Positions 1-7,506 of a DNA stretch of 33,956 nucleotides are shown here, piece by piece (within the stretch, counting starts at the first letter, position 1; every line of letters begins with the position of its first letter). Origin of the DNA: Hassallia byssoidea VB512170. Lineage in GTDB: Bacteria > Cyanobacteriota > Cyanobacteriia > Cyanobacteriales > Nostocaceae. The position numbers and the translations under genes are program-made. Under the pieces are notes generated by a model. It was not told where the DNA came from and did not search any database. It saw nothing but the letters and a program-made list of their open reading frames with translations. Location of the stretch: positions 1-33,956 of the forward strand of contig NZ_JTCM02000069.1 in assembly GCF_000817785.2 (NCBI RefSeq), read 5' to 3'.

Positions 1-203
1 GCCAGTGCGTTGCGGAGGCAGCGCGGTCATGTTCGTTACCCCCATGAGCGACTGCCGTCGGGTTTCCCGCGTTGAAGCATCTGGCGTGGACAAGGGGAGG
101 ACACTTCCGTGCGGGGGTGGAGGAGTGAGGAACGTGTCCGTGGACAAGGGGAGCCAGTGCGTTGCGCGGGTTTCCCGCGTTGAAGCATCTGGCGTGGACA
201 AGG
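1..203. repeat. Composite cyanobacterial palindromic repeat, two copies
   Basis: A 36-bp unit at 60-95 recurs without change at 168-203. Each has an upstream partner starting GCCAGTGCGTTGCG (1-14 and 153-166), so GCCAG...CTGGC can fold into an imperfect hairpin. The phrase GTGGACAAGGGGAG also recurs (83-98 region and 140-153). Related pieces appear at 2679-2828, 30421-30525 and 31298-31340. The stretch has no credible gene. Short open frames across it are repeat translations. Confidence 0.8.
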
Positions 204-212
204 AAGAATTTA

Positions 213-316
213 CCCATTCCCCATTCCCCATGCCCAATGCCCAATGACGGCAGGTGCTACAACGGTCGTGTTCCTCCGCAACGCACTGCCGGACCAATTC
301 CCCATTCCCCATTCCC
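213..316. repeat. CCCATTC heptad-type simple repeats downstream of hemL
   Basis: Two runs of degenerate heptads built on CCCATTC/CCCAATG lie at 213-247 and 294-316. They resemble the STRR-like short tandem repeats of heterocystous cyanobacteria. The second run ends only a few bases before the hemL stop codon. No gene is seen in this interval. Confidence 0.65.
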
Positions 317-320
317 TAAC

Positions 321-1619
321 TTACAAACTAGACATCACATCGCGTGCGGCTGTCAAAGTCCGCTCAATATCTTCTTCGGTGTGAGCAAACGAGGTAAACC
401 CAGCCTCAAACTGAGACGGTGCTAAGTAAACACCCCGCTCTAACATGCCACGATGGAAGCGTCCAAACTTGGCTGTATCCGACTTTTTCGCATCCTCGTA
501 GTTATGGACTGGTCCTCTGGTAAAGAATAAGCCGAACATGCCGCTAATTTGTCCACCGCAAGCCGCGTGACCAGTTTCAGTAGCAATTTGCAGCAAAGAC
601 GAAGCTAGCTTGTTGGTAATTTGGTCAAGATACTCGTAAGTACCCGGCTTTTGCAGCAATTCCAGCGTCTTAATGCCGGCAGTCATCGCCAAAGGATTAC
701 CAGAAAGCGTCCCGGCTTGATACATCGGACCTGCGGGAGCAACCATTGACATGATATCCTGGCGACCTCCGTAAGCTCCAACTGGCAAACCACCACCGAT
801 GATTTTGCCCAAAGTGGTCAAATCGGGGGTGATACCAAACTTCTCTTGAGCGCCACCGTAGGCGATACGGAAGCCCGTCATTACTTCGTCAAATACCAAT
901 AATGCCTTATGCTCGTGGGTAAGCTCTCGTAAGCCTTCCAAGAAGCCTGCATCGGGAGTAATAAATCCAGCATTGCCGACGACTGGCTCAAGAATGACAC
1001 CAGCAATTTCGTCGCGGTTCTCTTCAAACAAAGCTTTGACGGCTTCTAAGTCATTGTAAGGCGCGTTGAGAGTGTTGGCAGTTGTCGATTTCGGCACTCC
1101 TGGAGAGTCGGGTAAGCCGAGTGTAGCAACACCTGAACCTGCTTTCACCAAGAACATGTCAGCATGACCGTGGTAGCAGCCTTCAAACTTGATGATTTTG
1201 TCGCGTCCAGTAAAAGCCCGCATCAACCGCAGCACTGCCATACAAGCTTCTGTGCCGGAGTTAACAAATCTTACCATTTCAATGCTGGGAACGGCAGCAA
1301 TGACCATCTCTGCCAGTACATTTTCTAGCACTGAGGGCGCACCAAAGCTTGTGCCTTTTTCTAAGGCTTCATGCAGTGCGGCAATCACTTCTGGATGAGC
1401 GTGACCGCAAATCGCTGGTCCCCAAGTGCCTACATAGTCGATGTATTGGTTGCCATCGACATCCCAAATGTACGCGCCTTTAACGCGATCGAACACAATT
1501 GGTTGTCCACCCACGGATTTAAAAGCGCGGACTGGAGAACTCACCCCTCCTGGCATTAAATTTTGAGCAGCCGCGAAGATTTCTTGTGATTTTGTAGTTT
1601 TAATCGTGGTATTTACCAA
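321..1619 (-). CDS. hemL: Glutamate-1-semialdehyde 2,1-aminomutase
   Basis: PLP enzyme that converts glutamate-1-semialdehyde to 5-aminolevulinate, the precursor of heme, chlorophyll and bilins; cytosolic. The 432-residue product is the usual length. It opens with the conserved [12 protein letters not shown] segment (22-33), has the cofactor-anchoring FDEVMTGFR near 243-251, and has the Schiff-base lysine K272 in [11 protein letters not shown]. The start is TTG at 1617-1619, not ATG. An AGGAG Shine-Dalgarno sequence lies about 7 bases upstream, and the N-terminus [18 protein letters not shown] fits the family, so I accept it. The gene is divergent from the ChaB-like gene; their promoters share 1620-1724. 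It ends in repeat DNA. Confidence 0.97.
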   Translation of the reverse strand: MVNTTIKTTKSQEIFAAAQNLMPGGVSSPVRAFKSVGGQPIVFDRVKGAYIWDVDGNQYIDYVGTWGPAICGHAHPEVIAALHEALEKGTSFGAPSVLENVLAEMVIAAVPSIEMVRFVNSGTEACMAVLRLMRAFTGRDKIIKFEGCYHGHADMFLVKAGSGVATLGLPDSPGVPKSTTANTLNAPYNDLEAVKALFEENRDEIAGVILEPVVGNAGFITPDAGFLEGLRELTHEHKALLVFDEVMTGFRIAYGGAQEKFGITPDLTTLGKIIGGGLPVGAYGGRQDIMSMVAPAGPMYQAGTLSGNPLAMTAGIKTLELLQKPGTYEYLDQITNKLASSLLQIATETGHAACGGQISGMFGLFFTRGPVHNYEDAKKSDTAKFGRFHRGMLERGVYLAPSQFEAGFTSFAHTEEDIERTLTAARDVMSSL

Positions 1620-1724
1620 AGTTTTCTCCTAACACTGGAAACAAAAAGCTCTATCTTAGGATAGGCGTAATAACTGCCTAGAACCTCTATATTAGTAAAT
1701 TACCTGAACCAAGAAAATAACGAT

Positions 1725-1913
1725 ATGTTATATAAATCGAATCAAGACTTGCCTTCAGATATTCGCTCTCGATTATCTGAGCCATACCAGGATCTTTACC
1801 GGGCAGCTTTCAACTCGGCTATTCATTGGTATGGCGAAGCAACAAAGGCTCATAAAGTAGCTTTAAGTGCTGTAAGAATGCAATCGGCGATGAACAGGAA
1901 TGTTCTTGTTTAA
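1725..1913 (+). CDS. ChaB-like small protein
   Basis: The 62-residue product aligns by eye with the ChaB family: a DLPSDIRSRL helix, then the hallmark AFNSA (28-32), a tyrosine, and a THKVA-like segment (AHKVALSAVR). E. coli ChaB was named as a cation transport regulator, but its biochemical role is not settled. The protein is shorter than E. coli ChaB because the insertion between the AFNSA and HKVA motifs is missing and the charged tail is reduced. The ribosome binding site is weak. It lies divergent from hemL and about 100 bp upstream of hisIE. The family call is fairly firm; the function is not known. Confidence 0.65.
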   Translation: MLYKSNQDLPSDIRSRLSEPYQDLYRAAFNSAIHWYGEATKAHKVALSAVRMQSAMNRNVLV

Positions 1914-2016
1914 GATGAAATAACAGAGTTTAATTTAAAAAATTGCGCCAGCTGCTTCATCCATAATGGTATCGTAAATCAGTAAATTATTTTTGCATTT
2001 ACTTGCAGCAGCTGGT

Positions 2017-2655
2017 ATGTTTTCGATTGATTCCCATTCAGTCCCTGTTGAGAAAATTCGCTACGATGACAGGGGTCTAGTACCTGCGATTGTCCAGGAT
2101 TATCTGGATGGTACTGTTTTGATGATGGCATGGATGAATCAAGAGTCGTTGCAGAAAACTTTAGAAACTGGGGAAACTTGGTTTTGGAGTCGATCGCGTG
2201 AAAATTTGTGGCACAAGGGAGCGACTTCGGGACATCTGCAAAAAATACGAAGTATCCGTTATGACTGTGATAGTGATGCTCTATTAATTGGGGTTGAGCA
2301 GTTAGGAGATATTGCCTGCCATACGGGAGAACGCAGTTGTTTTCATCAAGTAGATGGGACAATTACTGCACCGCCAGCGGATACGTTGTCGCAATTGTTT
2401 CAAGTGATATGCGATCGCCGCGATAATCCAAGTGAAGATTCTTATACTTGTAAGTTGTTTGCTGGCGGTGATAATAAGATTTTGAAAAAGATTGGCGAGG
2501 AATCTGCTGAGGTGGTGATGGCTTGTAAGGATGATGAACCAGATGCGATCGCTGGTGAAGTTGCAGATTTGCTATATCATACTTTGGTCGCTTTGGCTCA
2601 TCATCATGTTGATTTGAAGGCGGTTTATCGTCAGTTGCAGGAGAGAAGGAAGTAA
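2017..2655 (+). CDS. hisIE: Bifunctional phosphoribosyl-AMP cyclohydrolase / phosphoribosyl-ATP pyrophosphatase
   Basis: Catalyses the second and third steps of histidine biosynthesis. The N-terminal half is the HisI cyclohydrolase domain, with the metal-binding pattern CDSDALL and HTGERSCF at about residues 85-108. The C-terminal half is the HisE pyrophosphatase helical domain, with [17 protein letters not shown] and [16 protein letters not shown]. Length (212 residues) suits a cyanobacterial HisIE fusion. I chose the ATG at 2017 ([18 protein letters not shown]); an in-frame TTG at 1993 would add eight residues without family support. The last 148 bp are duplicated at 12773-12920. The gene is monocistronic, followed directly by repeat DNA. 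Confidence 0.95.
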   Translation: MFSIDSHSVPVEKIRYDDRGLVPAIVQDYLDGTVLMMAWMNQESLQKTLETGETWFWSRSRENLWHKGATSGHLQKIRSIRYDCDSDALLIGVEQLGDIACHTGERSCFHQVDGTITAPPADTLSQLFQVICDRRDNPSEDSYTCKLFAGGDNKILKKIGEESAEVVMACKDDEPDAIAGEVADLLYHTLVALAHHHVDLKAVYRQLQERRK

Positions 2656-2678
2656 AAGGTAAACGCGCAAGCGGTGAA

Positions 2679-2892
2679 GCAGCGCGGTCATGTTCGTTAC
2701 CCCTACACTAAAACTGGACAAAACGGGACAGCCTTGTTTAATAGATCCAAGGGCACCCCACGACAATCCCGGATGAAGGAACCGTCTCCGTTTTGTCTGA
2801 TTTTTTGGAACCCCCCATGAGCGACTGCACCAAGCCGAAGGGCTTGCCGCAGGCTACCGCAGAGGACAAAGGAGGACAAAGGAGGACAAAGG
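2679..2892. repeat. Interrupted composite repeat plus 10-bp triplication
   Basis: GCAGCGCGGTCATGTTCGTTA (2679-2699) and CATGAGCGACTGC (2816-2828) match the contiguous repeat at 18-55, but here they are separated by about 110 bp of unrelated sequence. Directly downstream, AGGACAAAGG is repeated three times in tandem (2863-2892). The rest of 2893-3049 shows no gene. Confidence 0.7.
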
Positions 2893-3049
2893 AGGAAGAG
2901 GTGAAGAGGGGTGTTCATATCAAGTCCGTTGGATTAGTTATTATTTTGAACATCTGTGCAACAATCGTGAAACTCTCTTTCCCCCAGCTTTCGCTGCGGA
3001 CAACCATGATAAGTATTTGACCGGACATAATATGAGAACAAAGTCCATT

Positions 3050-3238
3050 ATGTTTGCGGTGACACAAAAAGAAGATAGTTCTAGAATCCGCACTACCCCT
3101 TTACCTCAGATTTTTGCCATTGCTCGTAATTTTGCTCTTAATTTATATCGAGACCAAATGTTTGATAACATGGCGCAAGCTCAACGATTCTGTTCTTTTG
3201 GACTAGACGCACTTAAGCAACTTTTTAGAATGAAATAG
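3050..3238 (+). pseudogene. C-terminal remnant of an ISAs1-like transposase
   Basis: About 62 codons read KEDSSRIRT, then ARNFALNLYRDQ and NMAQAQRFCSFGLDALKQLFRMK-type ending. In the ISAs1 family the end of the DDE transposase has this order: a DVTFKED-SRIR motif carrying the last acidic residue, then a LALNL helix. Everything upstream, including the first catalytic aspartates, is absent. An upstream in-frame TTG at 3017 extends the frame but has no family match. A dead fragment of an insertion sequence whose left boundary lies near 3045; no terminal inverted repeat was found. Confidence 0.6.
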
Positions 3239-3291
3239 CCCGGAAAAAAAAGTTAGGATAGGAAAGTTTTTAGAATTATGCCATTTTAGCT

Positions 3292-3316
3292 ATACTCAAA
3301 TAGTAAGTGTGAGTAT
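3292..3316. promoter_or_regulatory. Inverted repeat upstream of the MATE gene
   Basis: ATACTCA (3292-3298) and TGAGTAT (3310-3316) are perfect 7-bp arms around an 11-bp spacer, 90 bp before the MATE start. Centre-to-centre spacing near 18 bp suits a dimeric repressor operator. This is a guess from symmetry alone. Confidence 0.25.
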
Positions 3317-3405
3317 TGAGTCACAACCCCAGGGTAAGAGTTGGTAATTTATATGAATTTATCAATGCGTCTATCTTCTGTGTAAACTATCTAAGTATAT
3401 ATTTA

Positions 3406-4845
3406 ATGTCTAGAATCGAAATAACTTCTCAAGAATTTAAGTCGGAATTTTTATCAGAAATTCGAGCCAGCTTAGAATTGGCAATTCCTTTAGTAATTGC
3501 ACAAATATTGGAAGCAGGTATTACCTTCTTAGATGCAGTAATGATGGGTTTACTCGGACCTCAAGCTTTGGCAGCAGGGGCTTTGGGTGCAATTACCTTT
3601 TCTACCATCTCTATAGTTTGTGGTTGTACTCTCTCAGCAGTAGGTGCGATCGCAGCGAATGCCTTCGGTGCAGGTAAAATAGACATAGTTAGAACTGCCA
3701 CTACTAAGGGATTGTGGCTAGCGGCTGTAATGTCCTTACCTGTAATGCTTCTAATTTGGAACTTTGATTCTATTTTACCGCTATTAGGTCAAGATGCGAG
3801 CAACGTGGTATTGGCTAAAAGCTATTTAAGGGCAATTGTTTGGGGTTTTCCGGCTGCTATAGGCTTTTGGGTTTTAAAAGAAGTTAGCGCTGCACTCAAT
3901 CGCCCCCAATTTATTACGGTAATTATGGCGGTTGGATTACTCTTAAATGGAATTGGCAACTATGTGCTGATGTTCGGTAAGTTTGGTTTCCCTGCCCTTG
4001 GTTTAGCCGGGATCGGCTGGGCAAGCGCCCTGGTTTTCTGGTTCAATTTTATCGCCACACTAGCATGGCTTGGGTTCCATCCCAAGTTTAGAGATTACAA
4101 GTTATTTGGCGCTCTGTTTCAATTTGATCGGACTATCCTTGTCGATATTTTGCGAGCTGGATCGTCTCTTGCCGTGCAATATGGAGCGGAAATTGGAGTT
4201 TTTAGTGCCATTGCTTTACTAATGGGATATTTCGGGACAACGATGTTAGCGGCTCATGAAGTTGCTGTGGAAACTGTACATTTTGTCCAGATGGTGCCAG
4301 TAGGCATTTCCTATGCCACTATGATGAGAGTAGGGCAGATGATGGGGCAAAACAATCCTACGGGTGCAAGCAGAGCAGTATCTGTCGGGATTGCCCTGAT
4401 TACTCCCTTCATAATCATCGTGGCATTAATTTTCTGGCTGTTTCCTGAGCGGATTGTAGCCTTGTTTTTGGACATTAACAATCCAAATAATGCCGAGAGC
4501 GTGAAAATGGCAATTTCTTTTCTCAGCGTAGCGGCAATAGTTCAAATGTTTTATAGCATTCAAGTCATAACTGCTGGTGCTTTACTGGGACTAAAAGATA
4601 CCCAGAAGCCAATGTTAATTAATATATGTTCTTACTGGGGTCTTGGCTTTGGTGGCGGCTACCTCGTAGGAGTAAAATTAGGTTGGGGAAGTATAGCTTT
4701 GTGGTGGAGTTTAGCACTGGGGTTAATAGTCGCAGCAGTAGCCTTAATGTTACGTTTTTATATTTTGATTTCTGGGATTACTTCCAGTGAAGATGAACAA
4801 TCAACCATCTCCCCCTCAACGTTAACTAGTAAACTAGATATTTGA
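3406..4845 (+). CDS. MATE-family multidrug/metabolite efflux transporter
   Basis: Inner-membrane antiporter of the NorM branch. The 479-residue product has about 12 hydrophobic segments in two pseudo-repeats. The start ELAIPLVIAQILEAG with FLDAVMMGLLG after it, and the second-half QYGAEIGVFS with AAHEVAV, are the standard MATE landmarks. I chose ATG at 3406 (MSRIEITSQEF). An upstream TTG at 3316 would add 30 residues ahead of the first conserved helix. The gene converges on the natural-product operon at 5244-12427 and is a good candidate exporter for its product, but that link is positional only. Its TGA stop (4843-4845) overlaps the tip of an IS200/IS605-type element, so the original C-terminus may have been different. 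Confidence 0.92.
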   Translation: MSRIEITSQEFKSEFLSEIRASLELAIPLVIAQILEAGITFLDAVMMGLLGPQALAAGALGAITFSTISIVCGCTLSAVGAIAANAFGAGKIDIVRTATTKGLWLAAVMSLPVMLLIWNFDSILPLLGQDASNVVLAKSYLRAIVWGFPAAIGFWVLKEVSAALNRPQFITVIMAVGLLLNGIGNYVLMFGKFGFPALGLAGIGWASALVFWFNFIATLAWLGFHPKFRDYKLFGALFQFDRTILVDILRAGSSLAVQYGAEIGVFSAIALLMGYFGTTMLAAHEVAVETVHFVQMVPVGISYATMMRVGQMMGQNNPTGASRAVSVGIALITPFIIIVALIFWLFPERIVALFLDINNPNNAESVKMAISFLSVAAIVQMFYSIQVITAGALLGLKDTQKPMLINICSYWGLGFGGGYLVGVKLGWGSIALWWSLALGLIVAAVALMLRFYILISGITSSEDEQSTISPSTLTSKLDI

Positions 4846-5278
4846 CACTCCCCAGCCATTAATGGCGGGGATTCTTGGATCATCCAGTCCACTTAATACT
4901 ATCTGTCCTTTCGGCAATACTTAAACCAAACATCCCTACCAAAGATAGCAAATGCTAAAGCTGTACTCAGTTAGTACCAGAGGTGGTTCTGTCCTCAAGC
5001 TTTTTACTTTTTTGCAGAAGCAAGTTTCGGCGTGCCCCGCCGTACTTTAAGAAACTCAAAACTTGGTTTCTCTGTACTTGGTGCTTAAGTTTTTTACCCT
5101 TAGAAGCCTTCCTCTAAGGAACCCATAACTTAGTTTTCAAGGTGCGTTAGTCTTTCGACTACTGGGTTTTTAAAGTGGTTGAATACCCTTTCCACTTCCA
5201 AGGGTTATAACATATTAACGGTGCTTAAAAGCACCAATCGTTTTCATCCCCAGCCATAAATGGACGGGGCTTTCAACT
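4843..5278 (-). mobile_element. IS200/IS605-derived non-autonomous element (PATE-like)
   Basis: The element is bounded by two subterminal palindromes, CCCC-A-GCCATTAATGGC-GGGG (4850-4870) and its near match at 5248-5269. On the minus strand it begins TTGAAAGCCCC and ends GGGGAGTGTCAA, the end pattern I associate with cyanobacterial IS605-group elements. The ends are not terminal inverted repeats in the DDE sense, and there is no obvious target duplication, as expected for a HUH-type single-strand transposon. Inside are only a decayed tnpB tail and strong stem-loops: GGTGCTT/AAGCACC (5220-5235), TAGTC/GACTA (5148-5161) and CCTTAGA/TCTAAGG (5098-5119). No transposase is encoded, so mobility would need TnpA in trans. 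Exact outer boundaries are uncertain by several bases. Confidence 0.65.
4936..5046 (-). pseudogene. Possible decayed tnpB C-terminus
   Basis: A 36-codon open stretch inside the element reads STAGHAET... to a TAG stop. GHTET/GHAET-like segments occur just after the zinc-ribbon in many cyanobacterial TnpB proteins. A stop codon lies directly upstream in the same frame. It has the right strand and place, between the structured 5' part and the right end. The match is short and from memory, so the call is tentative. Confidence 0.3.
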
Positions 5279-6068
5279 TGCTTTTTGGTAAGAGCTTACG
5301 CCACACCCGTTCCACCGCTAAACCAAGTACGATGCGTTGGGCGTGCAGTTTGGCTAAATCTATGTCTTCTTGGCTCACTTGGGAAGCATAGATTTTTAGG
5401 TTTGTGAGTTTTTCTTCCAAGCGATCGCCCAAGTCGATCATTTCTACTTCAAGAGAGCCGATACTTTGATGCACCTGGGTTTGAATATTTTGCAAAGTCT
5501 CACAACCTGCATAGGGGATGTCCTCATAAAAAATCAGTTCCGGTTTTGGATCGGCTTTCCAAGTCAATACGGAGTTTAAGACTAGTAGATGATCGATATG
5601 ATTGCCAATGGCTAGAGGAACCCACAAACGCGTCATTTCTGTTTGTTGATCTAAGAATGACTGGATCGTCTGGATAATCTGCACTGCGCTTGGATCTTTG
5701 CGGTAGTCTGTCACCGTGAATATCTCTTCTAAATCTAGGTATCCTCTTTGAGTGGTATCTTTCAAGCCTAATCCCATATGCCTCAAACCAAGTTTGTCAG
5801 CATAGGCAAGATCCTCAGCATAGCGAATTGCACTAGCCTGCTCCACAGAAACAGCAGGCTCGGCGTAGGGAACGTATGAGCTATGCTCAAATACGGTGAC
5901 TAAAGTTGCCTTGCTCATGTATCCCTGTAGTAATGCACCTCCAACAGAAAAGGCAATATCGTCTGCATGGGGGGAAAGGAGCAGATCCATTTTCTTAAAC
6001 TTTATAGTTTCTTGTTTGTAACTATAGGATGTTTCGAGATTAGGCAGCCGCAACACTGGGGCAACCAT
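5244..6068 (-). CDS. PIG-L (LmbE-like) family deacetylase
   Basis: Zinc-dependent hydrolase of the family that removes acetyl groups from N-acetylglucosamine conjugates (PIG-L, MshB, BshB) and related amides. The metal-binding signature is SPHADDIAFSVGG (32-44; H34, D37) with GNHIDH (155-160; H157, H160) as the second site. Length 274 is typical. It is the last gene of the operon and overlaps the radical SAM gene by 29 bp. An internal ATG at 5990 (MDLLLSPHADD) would remove the overlap and begins right at the fold, so it is an alternative start. The last ten or so residues (LKAPSIYGWG) are encoded by the left end of the IS200/IS605-like element, so the native C-terminus was replaced. Likely substrate: the glycosylated intermediate made by the operon's glycosyltransferase (inference). 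Confidence 0.85.
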   Translation of the reverse strand: MVAPVLRLPNLETSYSYKQETIKFKKMDLLLSPHADDIAFSVGGALLQGYMSKATLVTVFEHSSYVPYAEPAVSVEQASAIRYAEDLAYADKLGLRHMGLGLKDTTQRGYLDLEEIFTVTDYRKDPSAVQIIQTIQSFLDQQTEMTRLWVPLAIGNHIDHLLVLNSVLTWKADPKPELIFYEDIPYAGCETLQNIQTQVHQSIGSLEVEMIDLGDRLEEKLTNLKIYASQVSQEDIDLAKLHAQRIVLGLAVERVWRKLLPKSKLKAPSIYGWG

Positions 6069-7491
6069 GACAGTTATTTAAAACTACACCATGTTGCAAA
6101 GCAAACCTGAAGAAACGGTAGTCTTCTCTATTCCAGATTGACTCGAAAGTATCCAGATTGATATTACCAAATGCGGGAAAATCAGGTGTTTTAAGAAAAC
6201 AGCATGGCGTAACCATTCCCTGCCAATTTACCATAATTGATTGCATGAAGATGTCGCAGCGCTTGCCTTGATACCAAGAGATGATATCTGTCAGCGCTGT
6301 TTGCAAAGCAGGCAAGGTTGCTGAATCATCAACAATCTGCTTCATATCTGACAGAGATAAAATGTTTTGCTGTAATTCTGACGGATAAAAACGTGAGTAA
6401 GCGTCCATTGTATTGAGTGACTGGAATTGCACAGAGTCGATTCCAACAGAGTTAGCAAATTCCACAATGTCATCAACTTGAGAAAGCGTTTCTTTGAGCA
6501 AAGTTACCCACAATTCTAGTCGTAGCGGTTTGTTACGTTCTTCTCTCACCTGAGCAATGGTGCGAATCCCCTGGATAACTTTATCGTATTTGCTACCAAT
6601 CCGGATTTTCTCGAATTGCTCGGGAACAAAAGACTCCATTGAAATGCCAAGAGAATCTAATCCTGTGGATAACAACTTGCGGCATCTATCTTCAGTAAGT
6701 AACGAGGCGTTGGTTGTGATATGAGTCCACAATCCGCGATCGCTAGCAATCTGCAACATCTCGTAAAGGTGGCTGTTGAGCAATGGTTCCCCCTCGCCAG
6801 TGAGTTCAAGTGCTTTAACAAAGGGGAGGCGTTCGAGAATTGCTACGAAATCTTCAAATGTAAGATCGCCTTGAACAAGATAACGTCCATAACAAAATTC
6901 ACATTTAAAGTTACATCTTGTCGTTGGTTCAAACTTCAATCTCATAACAGAGGGCAGTTCGTTGGTATGAAACGCCACGCCATCCGGCAATAGATGAGAG
7001 GGTAAAGAGTCAATAGTGGAACTGCTAGACAAAGCATTGAGCTTGGGGGAGTAGAACAATTGTCCATTGTGGGATTGCAGAGTCTGGCGGATGCGATCGC
7101 TAACCATCATCTCGACAATTCCAATGGAACTAGTTGTTGACTTATCCAAGTTAACCTGCTGTGGCAACAGCATCCAATCGTCTGAGCTAAGATGACGGCA
7201 GCGCTCTTGAGCAACAGTTAAATCATCTTTGGATAGATACAAGCACTGTTCGTCTAAACAGTAGGTAATTGGACTATCTAATAAAATTAACCTTTCTTTA
7301 GAAAAGACTTGCCCAACCAGTAATGTGATGGCTTTACCTGTACAGCTAGGACACGATTTAGTTTGGAAAATTTTGTTTTGATTGTACTCTGAGGTAAAAA
7401 AAGACAATTCCTGCACTAAATCTGTGGTGTTTACAATAATTCGACTGGGGGAAGTATCAGAAGCAGATATTGGACAAATAATGTTAAGCAT
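6040..7491 (-). CDS. Radical SAM protein with SPASM-like C-terminal domain
   Basis: The [4Fe-4S]-SAM motif is C193-x3-C197-x2-C200 (RCNFKCEFCYGR), followed by TGEGEP (231-236), the GGE-type SAM-binding strand. A C-terminal cysteine set (C412, C430, C431, C474, C477) with VNWQGMVTPCCFL and FGNINLDTFESIW is the SPASM/twitch layout for auxiliary clusters. About 170 residues precede the radical SAM core and hold CPSC (47-50), C78 and C83, a possible zinc-binding knuckle. SPASM enzymes mostly act on ribosomal peptides, but some act on small molecules, and no precursor peptide is visible nearby. A GAG-type ribosome site precedes the ATG, and the gene starts 15 bp after the decarboxylase stop. Family firm; reaction unknown. 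Confidence 0.88.
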   Translation of the reverse strand: MLNIICPISASDTSPSRIIVNTTDLVQELSFFTSEYNQNKIFQTKSCPSCTGKAITLLVGQVFSKERLILLDSPITYCLDEQCLYLSKDDLTVAQERCRHLSSDDWMLLPQQVNLDKSTTSSIGIVEMMVSDRIRQTLQSHNGQLFYSPKLNALSSSSTIDSLPSHLLPDGVAFHTNELPSVMRLKFEPTTRCNFKCEFCYGRYLVQGDLTFEDFVAILERLPFVKALELTGEGEPLLNSHLYEMLQIASDRGLWTHITTNASLLTEDRCRKLLSTGLDSLGISMESFVPEQFEKIRIGSKYDKVIQGIRTIAQVREERNKPLRLELWVTLLKETLSQVDDIVEFANSVGIDSVQFQSLNTMDAYSRFYPSELQQNILSLSDMKQIVDDSATLPALQTALTDIISWYQGKRCDIFMQSIMVNWQGMVTPCCFLKTPDFPAFGNINLDTFESIWNREDYRFFRFALQHGVVLNNCHGCPSVAAA

Positions 7492-7506
7492 ATATATCTT
7501 AGCTCT

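Noticed and set aside
5-425. Two plus-strand open frames (80 and 87 codons) across the left repeats and the hemL end
   Set aside because: They translate repeat DNA and the antisense of hemL; no ribosome site or protein-like composition.
1993-2016. TTG start for hisIE adding eight residues
   Set aside because: The extra residues are not conserved in the family; ATG 2017 gives the usual N-terminus.
3316-3405. Upstream TTG start for the MATE protein adding 30 residues
   Set aside because: The added stretch has no family similarity; ATG 3406 directly precedes the conserved first helix.
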